Part shown: one piece after another, positions 32,901 to 44,758 of the stretch
Numbering within the stretch: the stretch's first letter is position 1
How the letters are laid out: every line of letters starts with the position of its first letter
Origin: Trochalopteron elliotii
Taxonomy: Eukaryota > Chordata > Aves > Passeriformes > Leiothrichidae
Length of the DNA stretch: 64,000 bases
Assembly: GCA_024734555.1 (NCBI GenBank)
Contig: JANPWX010000477.1
Span: forward strand, 117,784-181,783
Direction: 5' to 3'
Position numbers and translations under genes: made by a program
Notes under the pieces: model-generated
The model's database searches: none
Told to the model about the DNA's origin: nothing
The model's input: only the letters and a program-made list of their open reading frames with translations

Positions 32901-35900
32901 TTTTCTCCTTTGTCTTCTTGCTCTTGTCCTCCTCTTTTGTTTCTTGCTCTTCTGGACAACTGGCACAATGTTCCCTAAAACCAGCACAGTGGTGCCTCCA
33001 AGTCTCAGCTGCTGGAGGCACAACAGAGAGGAGGTAAGAGAGGGCTGACAGTGCCAGAGCTGACTGGGAAGCCCCATTTCCTTGAAATTATGCTGGGATT
33101 TGCAGAGTTATTTTCATGTGGTATTAGAAGGGAGCCTCAAACAACATTAAAGAAACCAAAATCCTGCAGTTTTGTTTTGGAAACACAGAAATTTTTTGAA
33201 AGCAAATCTGGCTTCCAAGATACCTGGCAGCTTTTGGATCAAAATAACAGAATTCCCAGGGGTCTCAGGGCTGTTCAGGGGATGGGCAGCTGCCAGGAGA
33301 GACCATGACAGATGCCTTTGTTCAGTTCAACAGATACATGGAGACTTTTTATTGATTGCTGGGTTTGTTATTTTATTATAGAGATCCTCAGAATCTGACA
33401 TGAGATTTTTAAGAAAGCCAGTGGTGGAGGTTTTGGGAGGGGAAGGAGGATGAATAGGAAAGAGAATAACCAACTTCATACCCTTCAGTGCACTTAGCCA
33501 GGCCCACCTGAAGTTATCATGATGCCAGCAGAGCACATAGGTGCAGACAAGGCTGGGAATGAGACTGGTATGGATGAACAAACATTTTGTCCCAACGTGT
33601 TTCTTCCCTTTCATTCCTGCACTCCTGGGCAGCCAGCCTGCACCACAGAAATACTTCCACTTCCCTCCCCTTGCTGCTGAGGGTCCCTGAGACATGTCAA
33701 GTTCCAATCACCCAACACAAGAGGAGCTGCTGTGAGCACAACCCCAAAATCTGCTACCCCTCCCTCTGCTCCTCCACCCCATGGGCCCTCGTTGTGCACA
33801 AGCCCCGAGTATCCCAGTGCTAATTTGAGGCTGGGGGCTACTCCCAGGAGTAAATGTGGCTGGTTAAGCAGGGACAGGACTTCTGCTGCTGAGAAAGCAG
33901 CTCCATATCAGCTTCTCCATATCAGAACTTAAAATCACAGGCATGCAGGGCTGTGCTGGTGCTGCTCAGCAATGAAGGAGCTGATGCATTCCCCGCTGTG
34001 GATGGGAAGATTGTACTCAAGGAGAAAAATGTTTTAAGGAAAGTGGAGGCCCAGCAGAGCTTTTGATTACAGATTTCAGTCCTTGAGTGATAACACTGTG
34101 AGGGTCCTGAAACAAATTGACACATGGAGGTTTTTAGACACAGGCCATTATCCTTCAGGGCTGATTTGAAGCAAATCTCGGGGGCTAATTCTAAAATAGT
34201 GAACACATTGCACATCAGGGAACAGCAGGCATTAACATGTTAAAGCCTAGTCATCAAACACACCTGAGAACTTTGCCATTTAGCAGTCAGCCCAGCCCAG
34301 GATGCTTTTGCGATGCTTTTGTATGCCAGCCCAGGGCCCAGTACAGAGACCAAAGCTCCTTTTCATTGCTGTGAGTCATGAAGGCATCCTTAGGCAATAG
34401 ATCCTCCAAAGATTTTAGTGCTCTTTAGCCTGGCCCTTTACAAGGCATCAAGCATCTTCCTTGTGCAATCTTCCCTGTCCTATCCTGCCCAACGTGGATG
34501 AGTAATGATAGAACCCAGCAGGAGGCAGCCGCTGTTCGCTTGGATTTTCAACAAGACTGAGCCTGGGGAGAAGGGCCCCAGCACAGGTTCTGACCACGGT
34601 GTCAATTTGGAGCCTGCCAAGGCAAAGGCAGAGCAGTGGTTTGCAGCTCAGCTCAGTGGGAAGGAGATGGGCACCAGAAAAAGGGGAAAGGAGTGGCTGG
34701 AGGGCACATGGAGACAGGAAGAGGGGCACTGCTGTTTATTCCTAAGGCTACTGGCCACTGAAGCACTGCCCTCACACTATGCAGAGCTGTCCTGGTTTGA
34801 GTTATGGAGTTGCTTATTCCTCCTCCACAGCCTGATCCAATGGCAGGAGGATGTCTCCTTCCCTGTGCTCAGTGGTGAAAAAGTGAGGCATGGAAAGGCT
34901 GAGGATCTCAGAGAGCAACAGCCTAGGCAATCCCAGCAGCACAGACTGCTCATGGCTTGGGCAGCTCTTTTGGAGCTACAGGGCTGCTCCAGAGATCCTG
35001 GGGCCTTTTGCAAACTTCATGGCAAGAGCAGAAATGTGAGCAGTCACTGAAATCACCTGGGGATGGCTGCCATGAATGGCTTACCCAAATGACAATTGCA
35101 TTCAGGGAGTGGAATTCCTGGGATGCATCCGGGAGTCTGGGCTCTTGTGACAAACCAGCTGCCCAATCCAGCCATGGTGCCTGGCACTGTTCCCGTGCCA
35201 CCCTGTTGTGACCATCTGCCAAAGCAGAGCAGGTGGGACATGAGGGAAGGCACCTGGTGCCTTTCTTGCTGTAGTTCACAGCTCCATATTTCCACCAAAC
35301 TGGTCCATGAAGTGGTCTGCACTGAGATGCCTGAATCACAGTCCTGCCCAGCCACAGTGTGGACACAGGTTCTGCACAGTCAGATCTGTTGGGGAGCTGT
35401 AGCTCCAGGGAGGATGTGGGACTGAGTTGAAAAGCAGGGCAGTGACTCTACAGATGGATGTAGCTATTTTTATAGTGCATGTGAGCTGGAGCTCTTTCCA
35501 TTTCCCTTCCAAATGGTGCCCTGCAGTGCCCAGGGGACATCCCCCAGAGAAGCTGACCCTGCTGAATGCAGGGCTCTGGTGGGCTGGTGGGAATAGGCCA
35601 AGCATGGTTTGCTCTGTGTGCTGGGCAGGCTGTGCCAGCTTCCCTGAAGGAATGGTTTTCAGCCACTGTCCCTCCAAATGAGCATGCTCTTGCCTTGATT
35701 TGTCTGGAATTTGTCAAGGGAGCCAAAGCTCAGCATTGCTGAGAGAGAACATTTTTATTTCCATTTTGAAACATCATCACTTTCAGTGTTGTCTTATAAA
35801 ACTCTTCTTTGCCTTTCCCCTGACCTTGAGGTTGCATGGTATGATAGGGCTGCATCCATACTGTTACACTTTTACCTTTCAAAGGAATGTGTGCCTCCAG

Positions 35901-36639
35901 TTTGCTGCTGGGGATAGCTCCTGTGTTGGGTTAAGTCCTAAATCCACCCCAGGAATTGCTTGGGCAGAGCTGTGGCCAAATTTGTGTCTAGGGCTGTCCC
36001 ACCAAGATGAGAGTGCAGACAACTGGGCACCAGTGCCTGTATATTGCATTCACACAGATGAGGCCTTTGTGTCCCTCTTTGGGGCCAGGCACACTGCCAC
36101 CATGCAAGGATCTTCTCTGGCAGCTCAGGGTCAAGGATTTGCCTTTGTGGAAATTCAAGTGGGAAAGTTTCTCACTTTCACTTCTCCATGGCTTTTATCT
36201 TCATAAATGAAAACACGCAGACATAGAGGAAATAAATAGAAAAGTGGAGGTAGTAGGAGGAAAGGCAGCAGGGTTTAAAAAGAAACAACAAAGCATTGAT
36301 AACAGGGTTGTAGTACCAGTTTAAAGTTAGGTTTCAGATGAGAAGTGTTCTGCACAGGCAGAAAAATGTGTGTCCCTTGGGGATGGAAGGGCTTTGAAGG
36401 GGCTCAGTGTGGGTAAAGGGGGTCTTTTCAGCCCAGATCCAATGACACGACCAAGCCCCCCATTCACAGGCAACCTCCTTCAAGTCAGCTTCAATCCCCT
36501 GAGGAAAATTCTTCTGTGCCTCTTCAGTGTAGAAATGGTGCCACCCCCTGCCTGAACAACTTTAGAGACCTTTTATAATCATACCCTGTGCGGTGGGGGA
36601 GAGAACAAAAAACACTGTTACAGTTTAGTACCAGATTCC
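29926..36639. other. Noncoding stretch, about 6.7 kb, mostly unrecognised
   Basis: No exon with splice boundaries and homology was found. Frames of 130-180 codons (34505-35050 +, 35700-36206 +, 31221-31658 -) overlap others on the opposite strand and show no domains. A polypyrimidine tract at 32872-32955 is noted separately. The rest looks like single-copy DNA. Confidence 0.55.
32872..32955. repeat. Polypyrimidine (CTT/TCC) tract
   Basis: About 84 bases almost entirely C and T apart from periodic G (TTGCTTTTC, TTGCTCTTG). The minus strand reads as a lysine/arginine-rich frame purely because of this composition. Confidence 0.8.
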
Positions 36640-37357
36640 TGAAGGGCAAAGGGGTCAAGGAAGGCTGGTCATTCTCCAGGGAGGAATCCTAAAAGCACAG
36701 GAGCATGCTGTCCTCATGTGATGGAAGATGAGCTGGTGGAGAAGACTGGCCTGGCTGAAAAGATAGCTTTGGCTGGAACTCAGGGGAAAAAAAGAGAATT
36801 TACCAGCTTTGGAAGAAGGGGCAGGCAACTCAGGAGGACTACAAGGATGTAGTGAAGTTATGCAGGGAGAAAATTACAAGGGCCAAAGCCCACTTAGAAA
36901 TTAATCTGGCTACTGCGGTAATAGACAATACAAAATGTTTCTATAAATATATTCACAACAAAAAGAGGGCTAAGGAGAATCTCTGTCCTTTATTGTATGC
37001 AGGGAACATGTAGTGACAAAGGCTGAGGTACTTAATGCCTTCTTTACCTCAATCTTTAAGTCTTTTAAGACCAGTTATTCTCCAGACAGCCAGGCCCCTG
37101 AGCTGGAAAACAGAGATGAGGAGCAGAATGAAGCCCTCAGATCCAAGGGGAAATGGTCAGTGACCTGCTACACCACTTAGACACACAGGAGTCTATGGGG
37201 CTGGATGGGATCATTACCCCTGGGAGCATTTTAAAGATGTGTAGATGTGGTGCTTGGAGACATGGTTTACTGTTCGGCTTGGCAGTGCTGGGTTAAAGGC
37301 TGGACTTGATGACCTTAAGGGATTTTTCTCCAACCTAAATGATTCTATGATTCAAAT
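36640..37357 (+). repeat. CR1 LINE copy with internal deletion
   Basis: Forward-oriented. The first part (to about 37225) corresponds to the ORF2 segment between the endonuclease and reverse transcriptase domains, with landmarks CTTTGGAAGAAGGGGCAGGC, ACAAAAAGAGGGCTAAGGAG and GCTGAGGTACTTAATGCC. It then jumps directly into the extreme 3' region (TTTAAAGATGTGTAGATGTG, GGCTGGACTTGATGACC) and ends AATGATTCTATGATTC. The reverse transcriptase region is missing, so this is a dead, internally deleted copy. The coding part is broken by stops and frameshifts. Most other copies in the window are simply 5' truncated. Confidence 0.88.
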
Positions 37358-37639
37358 TTTAGAGAACAAGCTCAAGAACAAACCTGTTTTATTGGATGAC
37401 AGGTAAAGCTGCAGCCCCTTGTGCCAGCCTGGATACTACTGTGTAGGTAAAAAATCTGTTTACATGATTTAAACTACCCAGGCATTTGCCAGCCTTCACA
37501 AATCTTCCTGATATCTCCATAGCAATCTGCTCTATCTGGAAAGGATGCCCTTTTCTCTGACTGTTCCACGCCTGTGCTGTTCCATATGAGTGCTTTTGGC
37601 TTGCATCCCCAACCTAAATGTGTTCTCTATGAAACACAA
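37358..37639. other. Unrecognised sequence after CR1
   Basis: A short stretch starting directly after the CR1 tail. No element or exon recognised. Confidence 0.5.
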
Positions 37640-37779
37640 TTTTTGACTCTGCACGGTCACAGGAGACGAACGCCAGTAAATTGAGTTGCCAGATAGGAAA
37701 AAGAAGTCAAGCAGATTGGACCTCTAGAGGCTCCCAGTATTAGGCATGGGAAAAGAAGATACAAACCTCTGTTCCGAGC

Positions 37780-38270
37780 TGTATTTTCTGCAGTGTGGCG
37801 GGTGGCAGATGCTGGCTTAACCTGCTCAGTGCCTGAGTGCACTATAGGCAGCTGCGGTTCTCCAGCGCTGCCGGGGATGCGATGCCGTGTGGAAATGCAA
37901 ATGAGGTGCCTGGGATGCTGCAGGCAGGAGGGCAGGGCTGCCGGAGCTGCTGTGCTGCGGTGCCCACCCAGAGAGTGCCATCAGCGCTCGGCTGAGGACG
38001 TGGGAGCAAAGCGGAGATGGGCAGTGGTGGAATTGACTCTGCTCATCCTGGGCTGGACCCCCGGAGTCAGCAGGATGGGGTGGGCATCAGTTAAAAAAGA
38101 ATAAGGTCATGTTAGGAAAGATGACAGAGAGAACAGCGGTTAGTCAAAACCCGTGAGTTTTTTGCAGGTTTTGGGGCACCTCAAAATTTCCCCAGGCGGA
38201 AAGCAGGAACTGCAGCAGCGCCCGCAGCCTCCCGCCCATGCTGAGCCCCAGCTCAGTGGTTAACCCGGCA
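37780..38270. promoter_or_regulatory. CpG-enriched patch with octamer motif
   Basis: CpGs are clustered at 37796-38060 and again at 38196-38262, against a CpG-poor background. An ATGCAAAT octamer (POU-factor type) lies at 37895-37902. A plus-strand frame at 37793-38104 runs through it but has no recognisable domain and no clear splice sites. It could be an enhancer or the start of a noncoding transcript. The assignment is composition-based only. Confidence 0.3.
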
Positions 38271-38326
38271 GCACCAGGGCTTGCAGAGCCATCTGCTGAC
38301 AGAGGGATGCAGCACAAGGAGGGATT

Positions 38327-38582
38327 TTATTTATTATTTTATTATTTTATTTTATTTTATTTTATTTTANNNNNNNNNNNNNNNNNNNNNNNNNNNNNNN
38401 NNNNNNNNNNNNNNNNNNNNNNNNNNNNNNNNNNNNNNNNNNNNNNNNNNNNNNNNNNNNNNNNTATTTTATTTTATTTTACTTTATTTTATTTTATTTT
38501 ACTTTATTTTATTTTATTTTATTTTATTTTATTTTATTTTACTTTATTTTATTTTATTTTATTTTATTTTATTTTATTTTTA
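38327..38582. repeat. (TTTTA)n pentanucleotide array spanning an assembly gap
   Basis: Near-perfect TTTTA units on both sides of a 95-base N run. Recurrent TTTTAC variants at about 38481, 38501 and 38541 mark a higher-order pattern of roughly 20-40 bases in the right part. The assembler evidently failed inside the array, so the true length is unknown. Confidence 0.97.
38370..38464. other. Assembly gap (95 N)
   Basis: Unknown bases inside the TTTTA array. Open frames spanning it are artefacts. Confidence 1.
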
Positions 38583-39462
38583 TTTTTCTCTCTCCTGTAG
38601 GTTTTTTTCAACGTTGTCCATGCAGTTGAGGTTTTTTTTTGCAATACAGCCCCTGTGCAGTACAGACGGTGTGGTCTGGCTCCTGCCCACAACTCAGCAC
38701 AGGAATTGTTTACTCTGCCAGCCTGATACCTGCTCTTCTCTATAAGAAATGTTCCAACACTGCCCCATCTTTAGCAATGGATCTGTCGTGCAAGACAAAG
38801 AAGGAAGAAATGAAACATTTTTTGAAGGATCCTTGGAAGCCAGGAGACAGATCCTTCCCTCCTCAAACAGGAGCTCTGCTTGGAATCACTGCACTGTGAA
38901 ATAAAACATAACGTGGACACAGGGCTGGAAGTTTCTCGAGGACACAGCAGCATCTGGAGCAAGAGGGACAGGCTGAACAGAGCTGTGCTGAGGCCACAGG
39001 GCTGCAGTCCCTGAGCTACCAATGAGACAGGGGCACATCTGCTCTAACAAAGTTTCTTTCCATGCCTTTTCTCAGGGCAGTTTTTATCTGCTGTGAATGT
39101 ACACAAGCCCCAGCACTTTTATTTTGCACCAGATCATACGGATCGCTGCCTTCTCTCCCATAGCAGCAGAAACAAACCTCTTCTGCCTGACCTGGGTCTG
39201 CAAAACAGATTGTGTGTTTGTTCCACGACAATACCCACTTCTTTATTTGTGTGCAAACAGCAGTCTTCAGAAGGAGGATGATTCTCCTTTTCAAAGTGCT
39301 CTGTGCCTTTGGGGTAAAAATGCACCTTTCCTTTAAAGCTATAAATGGATGCTGTGATTCTTGGGTTTGCAGGGTGGATGCTTCACAGAAAGCAGAGCTT
39401 ACAGCAGGCTAGAAAGAGCTGCTTTTGTAGCAAAATGTGAACATTAGGATGGAGTTTGAGAG
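38583..39462. other. Noncoding, no recognised element
   Basis: Short open frames on both strands around 39016-39412 overlap one another and carry no domain. Nothing recognised. Confidence 0.55.
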
Positions 39463-39578
39463 GATCATAGAATTGTTTGGGTTGGAAGGAATCTTTAAAA
39501 ATCACTTTATTCCAACCTCTCTGCCATGAAATTTTTCACTAGATCAGGTTGCTCAAAGTCCCATCCAAGCTGACCTTA
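39463..39578 (-). repeat. CR1 LINE 3' fragment
   Basis: Reverse-oriented, diverged: ATCATAGAATTGTTTGGG, TTGGAAGGAATCTTTAAAAA and AGATCAGGTTGCTCAAAG followed by TCCCATCCAAGCTGACC. Short 3' remnant. Confidence 0.9.
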
Positions 39579-39903
39579 GGGTGACTTGCTCTCATGACTG
39601 CTGTAGCTGGTGCTCATCTTGTCCCAAATGAGCACGTATGGGTGGCTCACCTCCTCTCTGCTCCCACCTTGGCTCACGCTGTTGATTCCAGCTGTCTGTG
39701 ATACCAATCCACTGCATCTATCTGCATCTAAGAGCCTCTTTCCCAGCAGGAGCTGGGCTTGCTTTTGCAGTTTGGAGGACCCCTGGCTATTCAGTTTGTG
39801 ATACTCTGGCAGAGGTGAAATGAAATCAGAAATAAAGATTTTTTTAAAAAAATAACCAGGCTCAGAAAGTCATTATAGCCATTCCCTGAGGAAAAACAGG
39901 GGG

Positions 39904-39960
39904 GAAGAAAAAAAGCTTTTAAAAGGAAGGTGGAAGAAGAAAGCTTTTAAAAGGAAGGTG
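39904..39960. repeat. Two-copy tandem duplication, about 28 bp unit
   Basis: The phrase AAGCTTTTAAAAGGAAGGTG occurs twice in tandem with an A/G-rich lead (GAAGAAA). It is a recent local duplication with few differences. Confidence 0.85.
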
Positions 39961-40856
39961 AGAGAGCTGAGTCGTTGTGCTATTTTTGGCTTGCCCAGAG
40001 TGGTACAGGGTGGAAGACTGCTGCTGGCTTATTAGAATATGCAAAAAAGGTGAAACTGGATTGTGATACTCCTGACACAAAGAGTCTCCCCATGGCATGC
40101 CTGGCCTCTTTTCCCTGAGCCTGGCTTTCATGCTGGCATATCTACACTTCTGTGGACAGGGGCTGATATGCACTGAACAAATATTTCAGTTCTGTGTCTG
40201 CAGAGAATACTGATAGGGATGGGCAGGTGCTATGTATTGCATAAATAATAAACATGTTCATTCCCTCCAGAAAAACCAACCATGTGTGAAATAGCACATT
40301 ACATACTTCAAAAAAGAGCCTTAACTTTGCCCATTATATTGAAATGCACCTTCATTGTGTGCGTCATCAGAGAATTTCAAGACCAAAGGGTAATGCCCTT
40401 TATATATTTGTTACTTATAACATTTTTATTTGTTTGATTTTAAGGATTTTTTTATGACCTCACAGCAAACCTGGGCTGAAACATGGTATTTCTGGAGTAT
40501 TTTCATTAAGGCAGCTGTCTCTGGAGTGCTTTATTTGCCTGACTGCTGTGACACATCTGTCTTTTGCACCACATTCCCTGTAAGGTTTTATTGTCTTATT
40601 TGGTGTTACATTAAAGAACAAGAATGTCAGAGACATCCTTCAGTGCCATCTAACAACAGTGTGACAGTGCTGTTCTCAGCCTGCTGCCAGTGTGAGACAC
40701 CCAAGGGACACGGTGCTGCAGGTGGACAGGTGCCCTTCTTTGCTGGATGATGAGAACAGTCCTTCATTCCCTTCTGGGAAGGTCTGTATGGCTTAGGAGA
40801 AGATGGAGCTGGTAACAAATTAGGAGCAGAAAAGTATTGGAGCAAATCAGACTGCA

Positions 40857-41055
40857 GATCATAGAATCATTTAGGTTGAAAAGGACCCTTAAGATCTAAT
40901 CCAACCATTGACCTAACACACCAAGCCCACAACTGAATCATGTCCCTGAGTGCCATGTTCTACACATCCTTTAAATACCTCCAGGCATGGTGGCTCCACC
41001 ACTTCCTTCTCTGAGCTGGGCCAGTCATCTTCATCTACTTTGCACCAGCTTGGTC
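40857..41055 (-). repeat. CR1 LINE 3' fragment
   Basis: Reverse-oriented: GATCATAGAATCATTTAGG and AAAGGACCCTTAAGATC, then ACCTAACACACCAAGCCC, CATGTCCCTGAGTGCCATG and CAGGCATGGTGGCTCCACC. A common avian CR1 subfamily 3' end. Confidence 0.92.
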
Positions 41056-41070
41056 TGAATTGTGAATACA

Positions 41071-41112
41071 GACTTGTTTTCTTGACTTGTTTTCTTGACT
41101 TGTTTTTACTTG
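41071..41112. repeat. Three-copy 13-bp tandem repeat
   Basis: Unit GACTTGTTTTCTT, two perfect copies and a third diverged one, lying just beyond the CR1 fragment. Confidence 0.85.
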
Positions 41113-41688
41113 ACATCTTTCCCAGAACTCATGCATGTCAAAGACATCAGGTGACAAACACTTGGCAGGGACACCTGCTTCCCTCCAGCCCTGCTGAGAC
41201 TTCCCTTCACTCCCAGGAAAACATCTCTGAAGAATTCCCAAAGAGCATTGGAGGCTGGGTCACCATAGGCTGCTGTGACATTTGCAGTCTCCTGTCTCTC
41301 CTTTTTCCCTGAGAGAATGAAGTGGAGAGCACCAAGATCACATGAAGGTAGCATTGGTCAGTGTGGGAAGTACAGGACATCTCTTCAAACAACCTCCTAC
41401 ACATTTGTTTGCAGCCAGCCCTGCTCAGCTTTCATCTTAGACCAATCTGGACAGGAAGCTCTCAGTTTTTGTGGTGAATTCCACTCAGTTTGCCTTGATT
41501 AAGCCACAGCACTTCAAGGCAACAATCAACACTGCCCCACACAAATGATCTGGCAACAGCCTACACAGAGTTGTGCATGTGGGCCTTAACCAAACTGCAC
41601 AGCTCTGCATGCTGGGATAACTCAGGTCTGCAGTGCCAGCTCGAGGCCAGGTGGGTTTTGATAACATACAGGTACATCATATGTATAA

Positions 41689-41746
41689 AATCATCAAATC
41701 AGTTAGGCTGGAAAAGATCTTTAAGACCATTAAGCCCAACCTTTAA
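41689..41746 (-). repeat. CR1 LINE terminal remnant
   Basis: Only the last 58 bases are recognisable: AATCAGTTAGGCTGGAAAAG and ATCTTTAAGACCATTAAGCC. Reverse orientation. Confidence 0.75.
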
Positions 41747-44570
41747 TTCAGGGGTTGAGGGATGAACCTGCTGCCTGTGGCTTCAGCAGGAGCACCATGG
41801 GGTGGTAAAGATGGTCTCTCCTTATCTCTGAGGGTACCCTGCAGAGTGTTTGTGGGCAGGCCACAGTGCTCACCCAGCCAAAAGGGCTCCTGGCTGTGGG
41901 ACAGGCAGCGTGCAGAGCTCAAGCAGAAATCAGCTGTGGGGATGCTCTCCTGCTTGGTTCTTGGCATTGACAGGCTGAGGGAGGAATGAAAAAGTTGAAG
42001 GCTTCTTGTGACTACCTCTCCTCCATGCTCAGGAGCTACAGTGAACCTTAGTGTAACAAATACAACTCCTTTGATCTTTCAAATAACTTTTTTTCAGGCA
42101 GCTTCTCCATCTAAAATCCTTTTTGAACGAGTGACATGACCAGGACACCAAGAGAAAATACAGAGTGTTTTTTTTGCTAAATTCTCCCTTCCTCGGGGGC
42201 TTCTTGTGAGATCTTAAGTTTGACCTGGTTTTGGATGTGTTTTTTGAAGTAATGTGACATTGTCTTAAACAATGAGCAGACTGAACTTTGTGGACCAACC
42301 ATCCTGCTGGATGTGCAAAAATGGCCAAGTGCCCTCTTAAATGGAGTTGTGATCACATGGAAAGAATTTTTGGCATAAGGCTAACTCTGTGCCTCTAGTT
42401 TTGCTTGGAGAGCTTTCCCAATATTTACACCTATGCACAGAGAGAAACATGGCCCTCTAGAGAGCAATGCTGGAAGGCAAATTATTCATGTGTTTACTTA
42501 ACACATGATCTTTCCTACATTAGAGTAACTTTAATATTCCTACAAGAAATTTCCCATTAAACACATTTGTTTCTGTAAAAACTCCGTGGTTAATTAAGGG
42601 TTGTGCATGTCAGCATTAATTATACTTTGTTAGATTATAGTTAAAAAGGGTTTAATTTCAAAAATTATGTAATTAGTGCAATTTAATCTTTGGCATGACT
42701 TTATTAAATCATTGTGAACAGGAAAAGTATTTTAAAATTAAAAAAGAATAATATTTTTAATGTTCTTTTGAGGTTCATTGCCTTCCAGTTTTACTTGACT
42801 CTGTTATACCAGAACACGTATGTTAGAAAGAAGATTTCAAAATTCCATAAACTTGTAAAAATTAATTTCTATGTATGACACAAACTTTATCACCAGCTGT
42901 CGATGTAGCCCAAGTCCTTCTCCACCACTGGCATTTATAGATGGTATGAATAATAGCTGCTTTTTTAAAATATCATCTAATCACTAAACCAAGAATTTCA
43001 CCAGTGTGTTATTCTATATGACAGGACTATCCAATAAAAGGCAGAAGAGCAACCTATGCAGACTTTTTTCAAAATATGACAGATATTTGATAAAACAGGT
43101 ATTTGGTAAAAAAATTCATGTGAAGAATGAGTCTTGTGAAATTTCACTTTGATCACTAAGGAAAAACTAGGACAAGGTTTTATAATTTTTTAAAAAATTA
43201 TTTTCTTGAAATAATTGTCTCCCCTTTTGCATTATACAATAAACTCATGATTTCAAGTATGCTGCTGAAATGAACAAAAATACACACCTGCCAACAGCTC
43301 CTGCTGGAACACAGGAGGCTGAAGTGCTGCTTTTATGTGAACACTGACTAGTTTATTTTCCTGTGGTCACACAGAGTCAATTCATCTTTTATCAGTTCTG
43401 CTTTCTTCAGGATGTCATGCAGTAGTTGTATAATTCCCCATGAACTTTTCTCCAGTACAGAGAGTGGCTTTCCAGAAATACAGGTCTAGCATGGCTCTTC
43501 ACACCTCCAAACTTCACCTTTCTGTATCTGCCTAAATTAGATCAACTTTATTCTCCCCCTCTAGCAACTTTCCCATACAAGCTATTTCCTTTGTTTGCTG
43601 ACAGACAAACTCAGTTTATTCTGAAGGAGACATGCCCATTCACAGCTTCTCCCTGAATTAATACAGAACATATAAAACTTTAGTGTATTTCAGAGCCAGC
43701 TGGTATGAAGACAAAGCCCAAGATCTGCTGAAAAGACTGCTCTGTGCTTCATGAACATCTTATGCAGACATGGGGCATGCAGAGAAAGAGAGCACAGACA
43801 CCTTGTGTAAAATAGAGAACACCTGCTTTACAGAAGTGGTGATTGAATAATTCAGAATTCAAAGACTGCTCAGATCAGAGCTCTTGCTAAAGCTGAAGCT
43901 CAGCAATCCTGTAAACTCTGAGTGTTGCACACCCTGGATGAGCATCATGTAAGATTATGGCTTCTGTCAGCAAGGAGGGACAGTCCCAGAGACACTTTGG
44001 CTTTGTGCTCCTGACCCACCCTGAGTGGCTGCAGCTGCAGAGCACAGCTCAGCTACTCTCATCAGACACCTTGGAGCATGAGGGGAGAAGAAGCTGGGGA
44101 ATGGAGTTTGGGCATGGGGAGCCCAAAGTTCTGCTCCTTCTGCATCATTTCCCTGGCTCAGGAGGTTCTCAGTGTCAGTATGAGGAAACACTCCTTCCTC
44201 TTTGGGGTGAATTCGAGGAGGAGCTGCATGGTGGGAATGGATCAAGCTTTGCCTGTGATTAACAGAACTCCAGGCTTGGAAAATGCTAAAATTTTTATGC
44301 TCTGGGTTATGTTTGATTCTGAAAAGCACAGGGATTCATTTCTGCCAGGTGATGAAAAACTGGCAGTTAAAGGGTTAGCATGGACACCTCTAAAATGTTT
44401 CATGACAGAGCTGCCAAGCAGGTGGGAAATGAATGATCCTGGGTTAGCAGTGAATCATGCAAGCAGAGATGAGGAATCACTTTTCTTGGCTCAGCCCATG
44501 CAGAGGTGCTACAGACCCAGGAACAGAGCAGTTCACCCCCATATGCAGAGACCCAGAACCACAAGTTATT
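41747..44570. other. Noncoding, including an AT-rich block
   Basis: No exon seen. 42480-43260 is markedly AT-rich with repeated TTAATTA, TAATTAG and TTTAAT cores and very few open frames; see findings. The remainder is ordinary. Confidence 0.55.
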
Positions 44571-44758
44571 AGTTTTTTTTTTTAACAGTGCTTTTTTGTT
44601 GTTGCTGTTGTGGGGGGTTTTTTTTGTTTGTTTGTTTTGGGGTTTTTTTTTTTGGTCAGTTTTAGGGGTTGTTTGTTTGGGGTTTTTTTTGTTTTTGTTT
44701 TTATTTTTTGTTGGTTTTTTTGTGGTTTTTTGTTGTTTTTTTTTTTTTTTTGTGAAAC
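44571..44758. repeat. T/G-rich low-complexity tract
   Basis: About 190 bases of T runs broken by G, GG or GGGG (GTTTGTTTGTTTTGGGG type). The plus-strand Phe/Leu/Val/Gly-rich frame across it is compositional. The G runs alternate with long T runs rather than forming a telomere-like repeat. Confidence 0.95.

Noticed and set aside
34793..34830. TGTCCTGGTTTGAG start resembling a songbird LTR end
   Set aside because: The following sequence does not continue as that LTR, and no matching 3' end or target duplication was found.
34505..35050. Plus-strand open frame of 181 codons
   Set aside because: No domain, no splice sites in register, and an overlapping minus-strand frame.
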